Shown here piece by piece: positions 43,664-57,295 of a stretch of DNA of 64,000 nt. Every line of letters begins with the position of its first letter. Positions within the stretch are counted from its first letter, which is position 1. Under the pieces are notes generated by a model that did no database searches, was not told the DNA's origin, and saw only the letters and a program-made list of their open reading frames with translations. Source of the stretch: Bufo bufo (lineage: Eukaryota > Chordata > Amphibia > Anura > Bufonidae); contig NC_053392.1 of the NCBI RefSeq assembly GCF_905171765.1, positions 403,483,399 to 403,547,398 on the forward strand, written 5' to 3'. A program made the translations under genes and the position numbers.

Positions 43664-44110
43664 CCCGAGAGGACAGTTATTGTTAAAATGTTGTAAATTG
43701 TTATTGTTAAAATGTTATTAAAAATATTTATCTGCCACAGACTCGATGTGCCAGATCTTGAAAGTTCTAGCAGTCGGAGGAACGCGTCGTGTCGTGTGTA
43801 GCTAATTTTGTACTTCTTTTTCTTGTTTAAAAAAATAATTATTTATTTAAACTAAAATTTTAGAAAGTCAAATAGTGTATTTTTTTTTCATGTTAGCCCA
43901 TTCCTGCTGCACACTTACAACATGATGCTGTAAGAGGTGTCTTGGTTTATTTTTGGTGCTGTCCTGGTCTGGTAGGGACCCATTCCTGGGAACAAATTCC
44001 TGATGCACACTTCGAACCTGCTGCTGGCTGTCGTGCTGAGTTAGGCCGAGCTATGTGTAGGCCTTATACTGGACCCTTAACATCTACCTGCTGCTAATGC
44101 TGAAGTCTGT
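43664..44110. other. No gene seen
   Basis: AT-rich sequence including two GTTATTGTTAAAATGTT repeats near 43677-43715. Nothing assignable. Confidence 0.4.
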
Positions 44111-44330
44111 CCTGACCCTGATGACTTATGTGTGGGCCTTATACTCCACCGTTACAGATACTTGCTGTTGTAGGTCCTGACACTGCTGAGTTATGTGTGG
44201 GCCTTATACTCCACCGTTACCGATACTTGCTGTTGTAGGTCCTGACACTGCTGAGTTATGTGTGGGCCATATACTACAGTGTTACCATGTACCTACTGCT
44301 GTCTGTTCTGCTGTCTGTCCTGATCAAGAT
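44110..44330. repeat. Short tandem repeat, 65-bp unit, about three copies
   Basis: TTATGTGTGGGCC recurs at 44126, 44191 and 44256, exactly 65 bp apart, with CTTGCTGTTGTAGGTCCTGA between. A more diverged copy is near 44052. Confidence 0.85.
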
Positions 44331-45439
44331 GAGTTTGACCCTGGAATAAAGTGGCCTTACAACGAACTTATAAAATTACACTGTAACATTACAAAAATCA
44401 AAAGCACGCTGTATCAAACTGAAAAACTGTATTTATAAAAAACATAATAACAAAACATGCCTCTAGGGCAACTTTTTGAGCTCCAATAATAGCTTGTCCA
44501 TTTGGTTAAATCTGAGAAGGTACTTTTATTTCATTTCCCTCTCTTTCTTACTGACTCGCTGACACAGCATTTTCATTTCCAGCATGTCTTTATTATAATC
44601 TTTTTTAAGTTTTTTTATTTTATTTCAATTATTGTGTGTAGTATGTGTTTAAACACTGCCTATTTACATCTAAATACAATAACTAGAGATCTTTATGTTA
44701 ATTATATTTTGGTTTGCTTAGTGATAGTTCAGAGAGAGTATAATGTTATTTATTTGGTTAATAGTTTTTCGGTAGTTTACATAGTATGTCGCATTTTTTT
44801 TATTTTCCTATTACACTAGTTTCTGTTGTCCCCTCATTGTTGCCACTTTTATCCACTTCACGGCCGGCCATTAAGAGTAGGCCTCAGTGGGACGTGACTT
44901 GACGCAGTGGGACAGTCTATTACGGACCAACAGACACCCTGCCCCCAGGCTATGAGCTGTGCGCTACGATTGGCCAGCGCTGCAGCAAGGGACAACCCTA
45001 ATACAAAAACTCTGCCCAGTACAACAGAGGGACCTGTAGACACCGGAGCCTATACCGGGCGAACGGAGCGGCGCCCAGACATACTAGTAAGTGCAGGGGG
45101 ACCCCTGGGCGCCGCTCTGCCCACTGATATAGTTAGTTTTTAGTTTTTAAACTAGTGAAAGGTCCTCTTTAACTGTGACTTTCACGGTCACCGCCCCTTT
45201 AACTTTAAACTCCACAGCGCCCGTCAGCTGGCAGTTAGGATTTAAGTGAAAGGCTGGCAGGCTTATATTGGATAATGCAGGTAATTTTTTGGGAATATCT
45301 CGGGAACGGTACGTACTAGAGAGCCTAGACCCCCGCAAGATTTCTTTCCAGGTAGCAAGGTGTATACCAAGTTTCGTTGAAATCGGTGGTTGAGTTTTTG
45401 TGGAACATACACACATACATACATACATATTTTTTTATA
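44331..45439. other. No gene; repeat-like segments including a LINE-like 3' end
   Basis: From 44840 to 45170 GC-rich MITE-like sequence ends near AAAGGTCCTCTTTAA. From 45290 to 45430 a segment with ACCAAGTTTCGTTGAAATCG runs into an ACAT microsatellite. This combination is typical of the 3' end of a non-LTR retroelement, but assignment is tentative. Confidence 0.35.
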
Positions 45440-47060
<1,621 letters not shown>

Positions 47061-47100
<40 letters not shown>

Positions 47101-47102
47101 TA
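47061..47102. repeat. (TA)n microsatellite between two Tc1-like elements
   Basis: TA run joining the right end of the 1,621-bp element and the left end of the next element at 47105. Confidence 0.9.
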
Positions 47103-47104
47103 TA

Positions 47105-48043
47105 CAGTACAGACCAAAAGTTTGGACACACCTTCTTATTCAAAGAGTTTTTTTTATTTTCATGACTATGAAGGCATCAAAACTATGAATTAACACATGT
47201 GGAATTATATACATAACAAACAAGTGTGAAACAACTGAAAATATGTCATATTCTAGGTTCTTCAAAGTAGCCACCTTTTGCTTTGATTACTGCTTTGCAC
47301 ACTCTTGGCATTCTCTTGATGAGCTTCAAGAGGTAGTCCCCTGAAATGGTCTTCCAACAGTCTTGAAGGAGTTCCCAGAGATGCTTAGCACTTGTTGGCC
47401 CTTTTGCCTTCACTCTGCGGTCCAGCTCACCCCAAACCATCTCGATTGGGTTCAGGTCCGGTGACTGTGGAGGCCAGGTCATCTGGCGCATCACCCCATC
47501 ACTCTCCTTCATGGTCAAATAGCCCTTACTTTCAAAGTTTTCCCAATTTTTCGGCTGACTGACTGACCTTCATTTCTTAAAGTAATGATGGCCACTCGTT
47601 TTTCTTTACTTAGCTGCTTTTTTCTTGCCATAATACAAAGTCTAACAGTCTATTCAGTAGGACTATCAACTGTGTATCCACCTGACTTCTCCTCAACGCA
47701 ACTGATGGTCTCAACCCCATTTATAAGGCAAGAAATCCCACTTATTAATCCTGACAGGGCACACCTGTGAACTGAAAACCATTTCAGGGGACTACCTATT
47801 GAAGCTCATCAAGAGAATGCCAAAAGTGTGCAAAGCAGTAATCAAAGCAAAAGGTGGCTACTTTGAAGAACCTAGAATATGACATATTTTCAGTTGTTTC
47901 ACACTTGTTTGTTATGTATATAATTCCACATGTGTTAATTCATAGTTTTGATGCCTTCAGTGTGAATCTACAATTTTCATAGTCATGAAAATAAAGAAAA
48001 CTCTTTGAATGAGAAGGTGTGTCCAAACTTTTGGTCTGTACTG
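47105..48043 (-). mobile_element. Tc1-like element, 939 bp, internally deleted
   Basis: Termini CAGTACAGACCAAAAGTTTG and complement, TA-flanked; same family as 29893-30334. It retains only part of the transposase gene. The right portion (47640-48043) corresponds to the 5' UTR and terminal repeat. Confidence 0.92.
47246..47640 (-). pseudogene. Tc1-like transposase, N- and C-terminal pieces
   Basis: The 90-codon frame at 47246-47518 reads [16 protein letters not shown] (Glu of the catalytic triad) and ends KAKGGYFEEP. Just upstream (47570-47640, minus strand) a short KKSS-type N-terminal piece with a Met remains. Everything carrying the two catalytic Asp is deleted, so no activity is possible. 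Confidence 0.85.
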
Positions 48044-48600
48044 TATATATAAAATGTTGAATCCCATGCAAATTGTGTGGGGGTGTATGTAATGGTCGGG
48101 GACTTTACTGGAATACTGAATGATGTTTTCAGTTTATGTAGAAAACAAAAATACCTATATATATTTATGTGTATATGAAACATATGAAATCATCCGGTGA
48201 CATCATACATCAGTACCGCGCTGTGTGTATAACAATATATATATATAATCTCAGCGAGGTAGAGATGTATGATGTAACCGGAAGATTTTGTACATGTCAC
48301 ACCAGGTATTAAGTAATCATTTGGAAAGGGATTAAATACGGATGTAGTAGAGTTAACACACATGCTTTATGAGATGTGTTATGTAAACTTAATGCAATTA
48401 AATGCGTTAAGCTATTTTATAAAATGGCTTTTGTTTCAAGATTACGTGATGAGTTAAGAAATTTGAGTTAAGAGGTTGTGTGTTAACCCTACTACATCTG
48501 TACGGATCAGCAGCATAACTGAATATATACATTACTGAGTGTTGTAGAGAGAGATACAAAATTCATGCAAGCATTGTACCTGGGCATAATCTGTTACTAT
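48044..48600. repeat. Two fold-back repeats; no gene
   Basis: First pair: ATCATCCGGTGACATCATACAT near 48189 with ATGTATGATGTAACCGGAAGAT near 48266. Second pair: GGATGTAGTAGAGTTAACACAC near 48341 with GTGTGTTAACCCTACTACATC near 48479. Both could be short MITEs; ends are not defined. Confidence 0.65.
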
Positions 48601-49184
48601 AATCTTCGACCCGATCTGGGTGTAGGCGCTTCAGGTCGCAAAACTTTTTTTGAATAGCCTTGTGGTCGTGCCAGATCCCACTTTTTAATTTTAATTTAAA
48701 CCCGGACAGACAGTACGATGGCCTCTTTCTCAACCCTTTTCCGGGTCAATGGATAGCTCCGCTCCAGAAAGCGCTGAAAGATAAAGATGAAAGCATATAA
48801 TCACAATTTTTTTATTATACAAATATTCAAAAAAATATCCACTACAAAAAAGCAAAAAGTTGTTACATCTTTAAAGGGGAAATATTAGATTTAATGTTAC
48901 CGTTATAAGATCAGATTGTATTGCAATTATATGTGTGTGAGGTCTGAGCAATCAAATATTGGCCAGCTAAGCTGCTATGTACCTGTCTAGTTAAGTGACG
49001 GTACGTTATTGGGTGTACTGCTGGTTCGCCACCCCGTGGTGCACCCTGGGTAACGCTAAATGAACCAGCAAATACTTTTGGTCCGACAAAAAAATCTCAT
49101 GGACATTCAATTAAATCTATATATATTGTGTGTATGGTATATAGTGTGTGGTATATATTGCATGGCAGGAAAATGGACGTGCAA
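48601..49184 (-). other. Possible exon remnant (48610-48782), remainder unassigned
   Basis: On the minus strand a pyrimidine-rich tract ending in CTTTCAG (about 48777-48795) precedes an open stretch reading RFLERSYPLTRKRVEK, which looks like a splice acceptor and exon. Another frame further on reads FCDLKRLHPDRVEDY. The two are in different frames, and no family is recognised; a Myb-like transposon accessory gene is one possibility. 48800-49184 shows nothing. Confidence 0.2.
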
Positions 49185-50757
49185 CAGTCAGGTCCATAAA
49201 TATTGGGACATCGACACAATTCTAACATTTTTGGCTCTATACATTACCACAATGGATTGCAAACAAGATGTGCTTTAACTGCAGACTGTCAGCTTTAATT
49301 TGAGTGCATTTACATCAAAATCAAGTGAACGGTGTAGGAATTACAACCGTTTGCGTATGTGCCTCCCACTTGTTAAGGAACCAAAAGTAATGGGACAATT
49401 GGCTTCTTGGCTGTTCCATGGCCAGGTGTGTGTTATTCCCTCATTATCCCAATTACAATGAGCAGATAAAAGGTCCAGAGTTCATTTCAAGTGTGCTATT
49501 TGCATTTGGAATCTGTTGCTGTCAACTCTCAAGATGAGATCCAAAGAGCTGTCACTATCAGTGAAGCAAGCAATCATTAGGCTGAAAAAACAAAACAAAC
49601 CCATCAGAGAGATAGCAAAAACATTAGGCGAGGCCAAAACAACTGTTTGGAACATTCTTAAAAAGAAGGAACACATTGGTGAGCTCAGCAACACTAAAAG
49701 ACCTGGAAGACCACGGAAAATAACTGTGGTGGATGACCAAAGAATTCTTTCCCTGGTGAAGAAAACACCCTTCACAACAGTTGGCCAGAACTCTCTCCAG
49801 GAGGTAGGTGTATGTGTGTTAAAGTCAACAATCAAGAGAAGACTTCACCAGAGTGAATACAGAGGGTTCACCACAAGATGTAAACCACTGGTGAGCCTCA
49901 AAAACAGGAAGGCCAGATTAGAGTTTGCCAAACGACCTTTAAAAAAGCCTTCACAGTTCTGGAACAACATCCTATGGACAGATGAGACCAAGATCAACTT
50001 GTACCAGAGTGATGGGAAGAGAAGAGTATGGAGAAGGAAAGGAACTGCTCATAATCATAAGCATACCACCTCATCAGTGAAGCGTGGTGGTGGTAGTGTC
50101 ATGGCGTGGGCATGTATGGCTTCCAATGGAACTGGTTCCCTTGTATTTATTGATGATGTTACTGCTGACAAAAGCAGCAGGATGAATTCTGAAGTGTTTC
50201 GAGCAATATTATCTGCTCATATTCTGCCAAATGCTTCAGAACTCATTGGACGGCGCTTCACAGTGCAAATGGACAATGACCCAAAGCATACTACAAAAGC
50301 AACCAAAGAGTTTTTTAAGGGAATGAAGTGGAATGTTATGCAATGGCCAAGTAAATTACCTGACCTGATTCCTATTGAGCATGCATTTCACTTGCTGAAG
50401 ACAAAACTGAAGGGAAAATGCCCCAAGAACAAGCAGGAACTGAAGACAGTTGCAGTAGAGGCCTGGCAGAGCTTCACCAGGGATGAAACCCAGCGCCTGG
50501 TGATGTCTATGCGTTCCAGACTTCAGGCTGTAATTGACTGCAAAGGATTTGCAACCAAGTAATAAAAAGTGAAAGTTTGATTTATGATTATTATTCTGTC
50601 CCATTACTTTTGGTTCCTTAACAAGTGGGAGGCACATATGCAAACTGTTGTAATTCCTACACCGTTCACCTGATTTGGATGTAAATACCCTCAAATTAAA
50701 GCTGACAGTCTGCAGTTAAAGCACATCTTGTTCATTTCATTTCAAATCCATTGTGGT
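49185..50757 (+). mobile_element. Tc1-like element with uninterrupted transposase; right terminus missing
   Basis: The left terminus CAGTCAGGTCCATAAATATT starts at 49185. The inner inverted segment (GATGTGCTTTAACTGCAGAC at 49267) is matched by GTCTGCAGTTAAAGCACATC near 50708, but the element stops at about 50757 after CCATTGTGGT, so roughly the last 70 bp of the right TIR are absent. Without the outer right site it should not be mobile, though its gene could act in trans. Confidence 0.88.
49516..50562 (+). CDS. Tc1-like transposase, 348 codons (likely start at residue 7), uninterrupted
   Basis: DD34E transposase for TA-targeted cut-and-paste transposition. The first Met is upstream of the likely real start, M7 in MRSKELSL (49534), since related proteins begin this way. 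A paired helix-turn-helix region covers about 13-110 with the GRPRK hinge at 63-68. Catalytic residues are D156 (LWTDETK), D253 (QMDNDPKH) and E288 (IPIEHAF), with 34 residues between D253 and E288 as the family requires. A glycine-rich segment (RGGGSVMAW) lies at about 190-198. The residue before PIE is Ile where the other copies here have Asn (NPIE). All catalytic residues are present. Confidence 0.93.
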   Translation: MLSTLKMRSKELSLSVKQAIIRLKKQNKPIREIAKTLGEAKTTVWNILKKKEHIGELSNTKRPGRPRKITVVDDQRILSLVKKTPFTTVGQNSLQEVGVCVLKSTIKRRLHQSEYRGFTTRCKPLVSLKNRKARLEFAKRPLKKPSQFWNNILWTDETKINLYQSDGKRRVWRRKGTAHNHKHTTSSVKRGGGSVMAWACMASNGTGSLVFIDDVTADKSSRMNSEVFRAILSAHILPNASELIGRRFTVQMDNDPKHTTKATKEFFKGMKWNVMQWPSKLPDLIPIEHAFHLLKTKLKGKCPKNKQELKTVAVEAWQSFTRDETQRLVMSMRSRLQAVIDCKGFATK

Positions 50758-50779
50758 GTATATTTATCTGTTGTATAAT

Positions 50780-51002
50780 CTTTCCCAACCCCAATAAAGT
50801 AGCTAGGTGAAAATATAATACCGAGAGTTTGGCAAACGGACATATTAGACCATCTAAGTCACCAGCAGCTGCTGGCTTCTTTTTTGTTAAAAAAAAAAAG
50901 ATGGGACCCTTAGACAGTGTTTAGACTTCAGGGAGCTAAATCGTATTACTGTCCGTGATCCTTATCCCGGATGTATTCAATCAGATTGTCGGAGCCAAGG
51001 TG
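50780..51002 (+). pseudogene. Ty3/gypsy reverse transcriptase, first fragment
   Basis: Plus-strand frame reads [15 protein letters not shown], then CLDFRELN and RDPYP, the N-terminal finger blocks of a gypsy RT. The frame runs directly into the target site of hAT element C and resumes at 57001 with [10 protein letters not shown]. This is a different family from the Gmr1-like element at 3208-21706. Confidence 0.87.
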
Positions 51003-51590
51003 TAGAGTTGAGCGAACCCGAACTGTAAAGTTCGGGTTCGTACCGAACTTTACGGTTTTCGTCACCCGGACCCGAACCCAAACATTTACGTAAAAGTTCG
51101 GGTTCGGTGTTCGGCGATTTTTATGGCGCTTTTTGAAAGGCTGCAAAGCAGCCAATCAACAAGCGTCATACTACTTGCCCCAAAAGGCCATCACAGCCAT
51201 GCCTACTATTGGCATGGCTGTGATTGGCCAACTGCAGCATGTGACCCAGCCTCTATTTAAGCTGGAGTCACGTAGCGCCGCCCATCACTCTGCTCAGATT
51301 AGTGTAGGGAGAGGATGCAGCTGCTGTGAGGGAGAGATCAGGGAGAAATCTTATGAAGAACTGCTTCTTTACTCAGCGATCTACAGCAAATGTGTTTTGT
51401 GGGTGCAGTGCACAAGTTTTTTAAGCCTGCCCTGAGCCAACTACTACTGAAAACAAACTTTTTTTCCTTCAGTTAGTCATTATCAATACATAATCGGCAG
51501 CCATTTTATGCAGCGATAGTGCACCAGCACAGGATATCTGCATGTCTGAAAGTCCAGAAATACTGCTTTGAGACACTGGGGTTAAAAAAA
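51003..51590 (+). promoter_or_regulatory. hAT C 5' terminal region and promoter
   Basis: Repeated CCCGAAC/GTTCGGG motifs to about 51110, CCAAT at 51152 (with an inverted ATTGG near 51222) and TATTTAA near 51254. Position and order match elements A and D. Leader to 51590 has no credible ORF. Confidence 0.6.
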
Positions 51591-52790
51591 ACCTTTTTTT
51601 CATATAGTGCACATCTAGGATTATCGCTGCATAAGTGACTGTGAAATTTAGGCCAGAAATACAGCTTTCTCATACTGGGGCATAAAAAAAAATATACTTT
51701 TCATATAGTGCACATCTAGGATTATAGGTGCATAAGTGAGTGTCACATTTAGGCCAGAAATACAGCTTTTTGCTTACTGGGGTTAAAAAACCCTCTGATA
51801 TAGTGCACATCTGGGATTAGACATGTATAAGTGACTGTGAAATTTAGGCCACAAATACGGCTTTTTGCTTACTGGGGCATACTGGGGTGAAAAAAAAAAC
51901 ATCTGTTTTATATAGTGCACATCTAGGATTATAGGTGCATAAGTGAGTGTCACATTTAGGCCAGAAATACAGCTTTTTGCTTACTGGGGTTAAAAAAAAC
52001 TCTGATATACTGAACATCTGGGATTAGACGTGCATAAGTGACTGTGAAATTTAGGCCACAAATACGGCTTTTTGCTTACTGGGGCATACTGGGGTGAAAA
52101 AAAAACATCAGTTTCATATAGTGCACATCTAGGATTATAGGTGCATAAGTGAGTGTCACATTTAGGCCAGAAATACAGCTTTTTGCTTACTGGGGTTAAA
52201 AAAACCTCTGATATACTGCACATCTGGGATTAGACATGCATAAGTGAGTGTCACAATTAGGCCAGAAATACGGCTTTTTGCTTACTGGGGCATACTGAGG
52301 TGAAAAAAAAACCAAAAAAAACATCTGTTTCATATAGTGCACATCTAGGATTATAGGTGCATAAGTGACTGCGAAATTTATGCCACAAATACGGCTTTTT
52401 GATTACTGGGGTTTAAAAAAACTCTGATATAGTGCACATCTGAGATTAGACATGCATAAGTAAGTGTCACATTTAGGCCACAAATACGGCTGTTTGCTTA
52501 CTGGGGTTAAAAAAAACCTCTGATATAGTGCACATCTGGGATTAGACGTGCATAAGTGAGTGTCACATTTAGGCCACAAATACGGCTTTTTGCTTACTGG
52601 GGTTAAAAAAAAACTCTGATATAGTGCACATCTGGGATTAGACGTGCATAAGTGAGTGTCACATTTTGGCCACAAATACGGCTTTTTGCTTACTGGGGTT
52701 AAAAAACCCTCTGATAAACTGCTCATCTGGGATTAGACATGCATAAGTTACTGTGAAATTTAGGCCACAAATACCGCTGTCATATAGAGT
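51590..52790. repeat. Leader tandem array of element C, about 95-120-bp units, about 12 copies
   Basis: TGCATAAGTGA and variants recur near 51627, 51728, 51825, 51937, 52032, 52141, 52239, 52360, 52452, 52549, 52647 and 52739. Some units carry a short extra block (GGGGCATACTGGGGTG), making them about 15 bp longer. The same repeat family forms the array of element B. Minus-strand frames of 77-107 codons are repeat artefacts. Confidence 0.92.
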
Positions 52791-52896
52791 TAAAAAAAAA
52801 AAATTGAGTGCAATACCCTACATCAGGGTTTTTATTGGCGGTTATTTATTTTTAACAGACTTAACCACTTTTTACTTTGCTTGGTGAACGCTAACT

Positions 52897-55800
52897 ATGA
52901 GGCAAACATCTAATAAGGGACGCGGTCATGGTTGTGATGGTGGTGGTGTTGGTGGAGCCTCTGGTGCAGGGAGAGGACGTGGCCTTTCTGCCACAGCTAC
53001 ACGTCCTACTGAACCTACTACCTCAGGTCCCAGTAGCCGCCAGAATCTACAGCGATATTTGGTCGGGCCTAATGCCGTTCTAAGGATGGAAAGGCCTGAG
53101 CAAGTACAGGCGCTAGTCAATTGGGTGACCGACAGTGGATCCAGCACGTTCACATTATCTCCCACCCAGTCTTCTGCAGAAAGCGCACAGGTGGCGCCTG
53201 AAACCCTGGCCCATCAGTCTGTCACATCACCCCCGTGCATATCGGGGAACCTGTCTGAGCCTCAAGTCATGCAGCAGTCTCTTATGCTGTTTGTAGCCCT
53301 TACCCAGGGGTGGAAGACATAGAATGCACTGACGCACAACCACTTATGTTTCCTGATGAGGGCATGGGAATACCACCTCAGCACGTCTCTGATGATGACG
53401 AAACATAGGTGCCAACTGCTGCGTCTTTCTGCAGTGTGCAGACCGAAAAGGAGGTCAGGGAGGAAGACTGGGTGGAAGACGATGCAGGGGACGATGAGGT
53501 CCTAGACCCCACATGGAATGAAGGTCGTGCCACTGACTTTCAGAGTTCGGAGGAAGAGGCAGTGGTGAGACCGAGCCAACAGCGTAGCAAAAGCGGGAGC
53601 AGGGTGCAAAAGCAGAGCAGCCGATGCCAAAACAGTTCGCCTGCTACTGGCTACCGTCACCAGGGACCGAGCACACCAAAAGCAGCTTCAAGGAGTTCCC
53701 TGGCATGGCACTTCTTCACACAATGTGCTGATGACAAGACCCGAGTGGTTTGCACGCTGTGCCTTCAGAGCCTGAAGCGAGGCATTAACGTTCTGAACCT
53801 TAGCACAACCTGCATGAGTCATGACCATGCATCTACATGCGAGACACGGGCTGGAGTGGAGTAAGCACCTTCAAAACCAAGAAAGGGCTCAGGCCCTTCC
53901 TGCCTCGGCCTCTTCCTCCGCCTCTGGAGGAACGTTGGCACCTGCCGCCCAGCAAACAGAGGATGTGCCACCAACAACACCACCTCCATCCCCAAGCATC
54001 TCCACCATGTTACACGGAAGCGTTCAGCTCTCCATCTCACAAACCGTTGATAGAAAGCGTAAATTCCCACCTAGCCACCCTCGATCCCTGGCCCTGAATG
54101 CCAGCATTTCAAAACTACTGGCCTTTGAAATGCTGTCATTCAGGCTGGTGGAGACGGACAGCTTCAAACAGCTCATGTCACTTGCTGTCCCACAGTACGT
54201 CGTTCCCAGCCGCCACTACTTCTCCAGGAGAGCCGTGCCCTCCCTGCACAACCAAGTATCGGATAAAATCAAGTGTGCACTGCGCAACGCCATCTGTGGC
54301 AAGGTCCACCTAACCACAGATACGTGGACCAGTAAGCACGGCCAGGGACGCTATATCTCCCTAACTGCACACTGGGTAAATGTAGTGGTGGCTGGGCCCC
54401 AGGCGGAGAGCTGTTTGGCGCATGTCCTTCCGCCGCCAAGGATCGCAGGGCATCATTCTTTGCCTCCTGTTGCCTCCTCTTCCTACTCGGCTTCCTCCTC
54501 CTCTTCTACCACCTCCTGATCCGGTCAGCGACAGACCTTCACCACCAATTTCAGCACAGCCAGGGGTAAACGTCAGCAGGCCGTTCTGAAACTGATGTGT
54601 TTGGGGGACAGGCCCCACACCGCGCAGGAGTTGTGGTGGGGTATAGAACAACAGACCGACGAGTGGTTGCTGCCAGTGAGCCTCAAGCCCGGCCTGGTGG
54701 TGTGCGATAATGGGCGAAATCTCGTTGCAGCTCTGGGACTAGCTGGTTTGACGCACATCCCTTTCCTGGCGCATGTGCTGAATTTGGTGGTGCAGAAATT
54801 CATTCACAACTACTTCGACATGTCAGAGCTGTTGCATAAAGTGCGGGCCGTCTGTGCGCGCTTCCGGCGTTCTCATCCTGCCGCCGCTCGGCTGTCTGCT
54901 TTACAGCATAACTTCGGCCTTCCCGCTCACCGCCTCATATGCGACGTGCCCACAAGGTGGAACTCCACCTTGCACATGCTGGAGAGACTGTGCGAGCAGC
55001 AGCAGCCCATAGTGGAGTTTCAGCTGCAGAACACACGGGTGAGTCGCACTGCGGAACAGCACCACTTCACCACCAATGACTGGGCCTCCATGCGAGACCT
55101 GTGTGCCCTGTTGCGTTGTTTCGAGTACTCCACCAACATGGCCAGTGGCGATGACGCCATTATCAGCGTTACAATGCCACTTCTATGTCTCCTTGAGAAA
55201 ACACTTAGGGCAATGATGGAAGAGGATGTGGCCCAGGACGAGGAGGAGGAAGAGGGGTCATCTTTAACACTTTCAGGCCAGTCTTTTAGAAGTGGCCCAG
55301 AAAGAGGATTTTTGCAACAGCAGAGGCCAGGTACAAATTTGGCCAGCCAGGGCCCACTACTGGAGGAGGATGAGGATGGGGATGAAGCATGTTCACAGCG
55401 GGTGGCATCCAGCGCAGCTCGGGCCCATCATTGGTGCGTGGCTGGGGAGATACGGAGGACGCAGACGATACGCCTCCCACAGAGGACAGCTTGTCCTTTA
55501 TGTCTGGGCAGCCTGGCACACATGAGCGACTACATGCTGCGACTACTGGGTAGCCATCCTGCTGGATCCCTGTTACAAAGACAATGTGCCGTCCTTAATT
55601 CCCTCACTGGAGCGTAGTGATGAGCGGCAGGGGCAATATTCGAATTTGCAATATTTTGCGAATATTTGGGCGAATATTCGCCATATATTCGAAAATTCGC
55701 GAATTCATGATCTCCAGGCATTATTTTCTTGATTCGCATAAAATTCGCATAGAATTTTCACATCAAAAATTCGCATGAACTGGTATTTAAAAAAAATAGA

Positions 55801-56470
55801 ATATTCGCGATTACGAATATATTTAGCGATATTCTAAATATTTGCGAATTCTCGAAGTGCCGATATTCGCGATTAAAATTTGCAATTCGAATATTTGTGA
55901 TCAACACTACTGGAGCGTGATCGAAAGATGCGCGACTACAGGCGCACGCTGGTAGACGCGCTCCTAAGAGCATTCCCGACTGACGCCGGGGGACAAGTGG
56001 AAGCACAAGTTGAACACAGGGGAGGAGGAAGAGGTCGCCAACGCAGCTGTGTCAGCGCCAGCACCTCAGAAGGCAGGGTTAGCATGGCCGACATGTGGAA
56101 AAGCTTTGTCACCTCGCCGCAACAACCGGCCCCAACTGCTGATATGGAGTGTGTTAGCAGGAGGCAGCATTTGAACAACATGGTGGAACAGTACCTGTGC
56201 ACACGACTACACGTACTGACTGATGGTTCTGCCCCATTCAACTTCTGGGTCCCCAAATTGTCCACATGGCCAGAGCTTGCCCTGTATGCCTTGAAGGTGC
56301 AGGCATGCCCTGCAGTCAGTGTACTCTCTGAACGTGTATTTAGCACGGCAAGAGGCGTCATTGCAGACAAACGCAGCCGCCTGTTCGCAGCCAACGTGGA
56401 CAAGCTCACGTTCATTAAAATGAACCAGGCCTGGATCCCACAAGACTTGTTTGTACCTTGTGCAGAATAG
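52897..56470 (+). pseudogene. hAT transposase of element C, multiple breaks plus a MITE
   Basis: Starts at an ATG equivalent to that of A. Breaks relative to A and D: a deletion with frameshift near 53290, a TAG at 53406-53408, a disrupted BED finger (CTLC intact, but the His end is altered near 53815-53845), a TGA near 54517 in the Ser-rich linker, a deletion of about 45 bp near 55540 just before the DYW block, and a MITE at 55615-55909. Blocks TTDTWTS, CDNGRN, TRWNSTL and LSERVFSTARG remain. Not functional. Confidence 0.92.
55615..55909. mobile_element. AT-rich hAT MITE, 295 bp, inside transposase C; TSD CTGGAGCG
   Basis: Starts TAGTGATGAGCGGCA, ends TGATCAACACTA, with CTGGAGCG at 55607-55614 and 55910-55917. 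Copies A and D have the uninterrupted codons at this point. Internal sequence is GAATATTCG-rich and close to 20458-21051. Confidence 0.95.
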
Positions 56471-56992
56471 ACAGTTCTAGCAGCCTCAACAATCCATCCT
56501 TGTACTCAAGTGCACTTATTCCTTTTTTTTTTATATGTCCCAATATTTTGGGGGATACCCCTATGTAAAAATGCAAAATAACACACATCTGTGTTGGCTA
56601 CCTATTCCTCCTTCGCCGCCGCTTCCACCTAGACCGCCACGTGAGCCTACACGGCCACATCCACCCATTCACCACCTCCTCAAACTCTTCCTCCTACATC
56701 ATTCCTAATTTTTATTTTTAAGGTCTTTTATGTTTTTTTAATTTATTTCCCTATCCACATTTGTTTGCAGAGCTTTTGCCATGCTTTTAAGCACATTTTG
56801 CTGCCTTTTGCGGCCCTCTAGCTCTTTCCAGGGCTATTTTAGAGCCATTTTAGTGGCCAAAAGAACGGGTCCCCATTGACTTCAATGGGGTTCGGGTTCA
56901 AGTTCGGGTCAAGTTCGGGTCCCGAACAGAACTTTTTTTCAAGTTCGGCCGAACCTGCCAAACCCGAACATTTAGGTGTCCGCTCAACTCTA

Positions 56993-57295
56993 CCAAGGTG
57001 TTTTCCAAGTTGGATTTAAGAGAGGCTTATAATCTGATAAGAATCAGGGAAGGGGATGAATGGAAGATGGCATTTAATACCCCTGAGGGCCACTTCGAGA
57101 ACTTGGTCATGCCCTTTGGGTTGACTAATGCCCCGGTGGTCTTTCAGTACTTTATCAATTAAATTTTTCATCATTTGGTGGAGAGGTTTGTTGTTATTTA
57201 CCTCGATGACATACTAATTTACTCGCCCGATATGGAAACTCATCAGGATCATTTAAGTCAAGTATTACTGATCCTCCGGGAGAATAAGTTATATG
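56993..57295 (+). pseudogene. Ty3/gypsy reverse transcriptase, second fragment
   Basis: Continues the fragment at 50780-51002: [24 protein letters not shown], a TAA at 57160-57162, then VIYLDDILIYS (active-site YLDD near 57195-57210). It ends at ENKLY where hAT element D begins. The rest of the gene should lie beyond the right end of D, outside the window. Confidence 0.9.

Larger units (their letters stand above)
51003..56992 (+). mobile_element. hAT element C, 5,990 bp, defective
   Basis: Termini TAGAGTTGAGCGAAC and GTCCGCTCAACTCTA, perfect 8-bp TSD CCAAGGTG at 50995-51002 and 56993-57000. The plus-strand order is promoter region (51003-51590), leader array (51590-52790), broken transposase (52897-56470) and 3' region (56471-56992). 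A hAT MITE sits inside the gene. Confidence 0.95.

Noticed and set aside
44502..44819. 105-codon hydrophobic frame
   Set aside because: AT-rich sequence giving Phe/Ile/Leu-rich translation by composition; no signal of selection or context for a gene.
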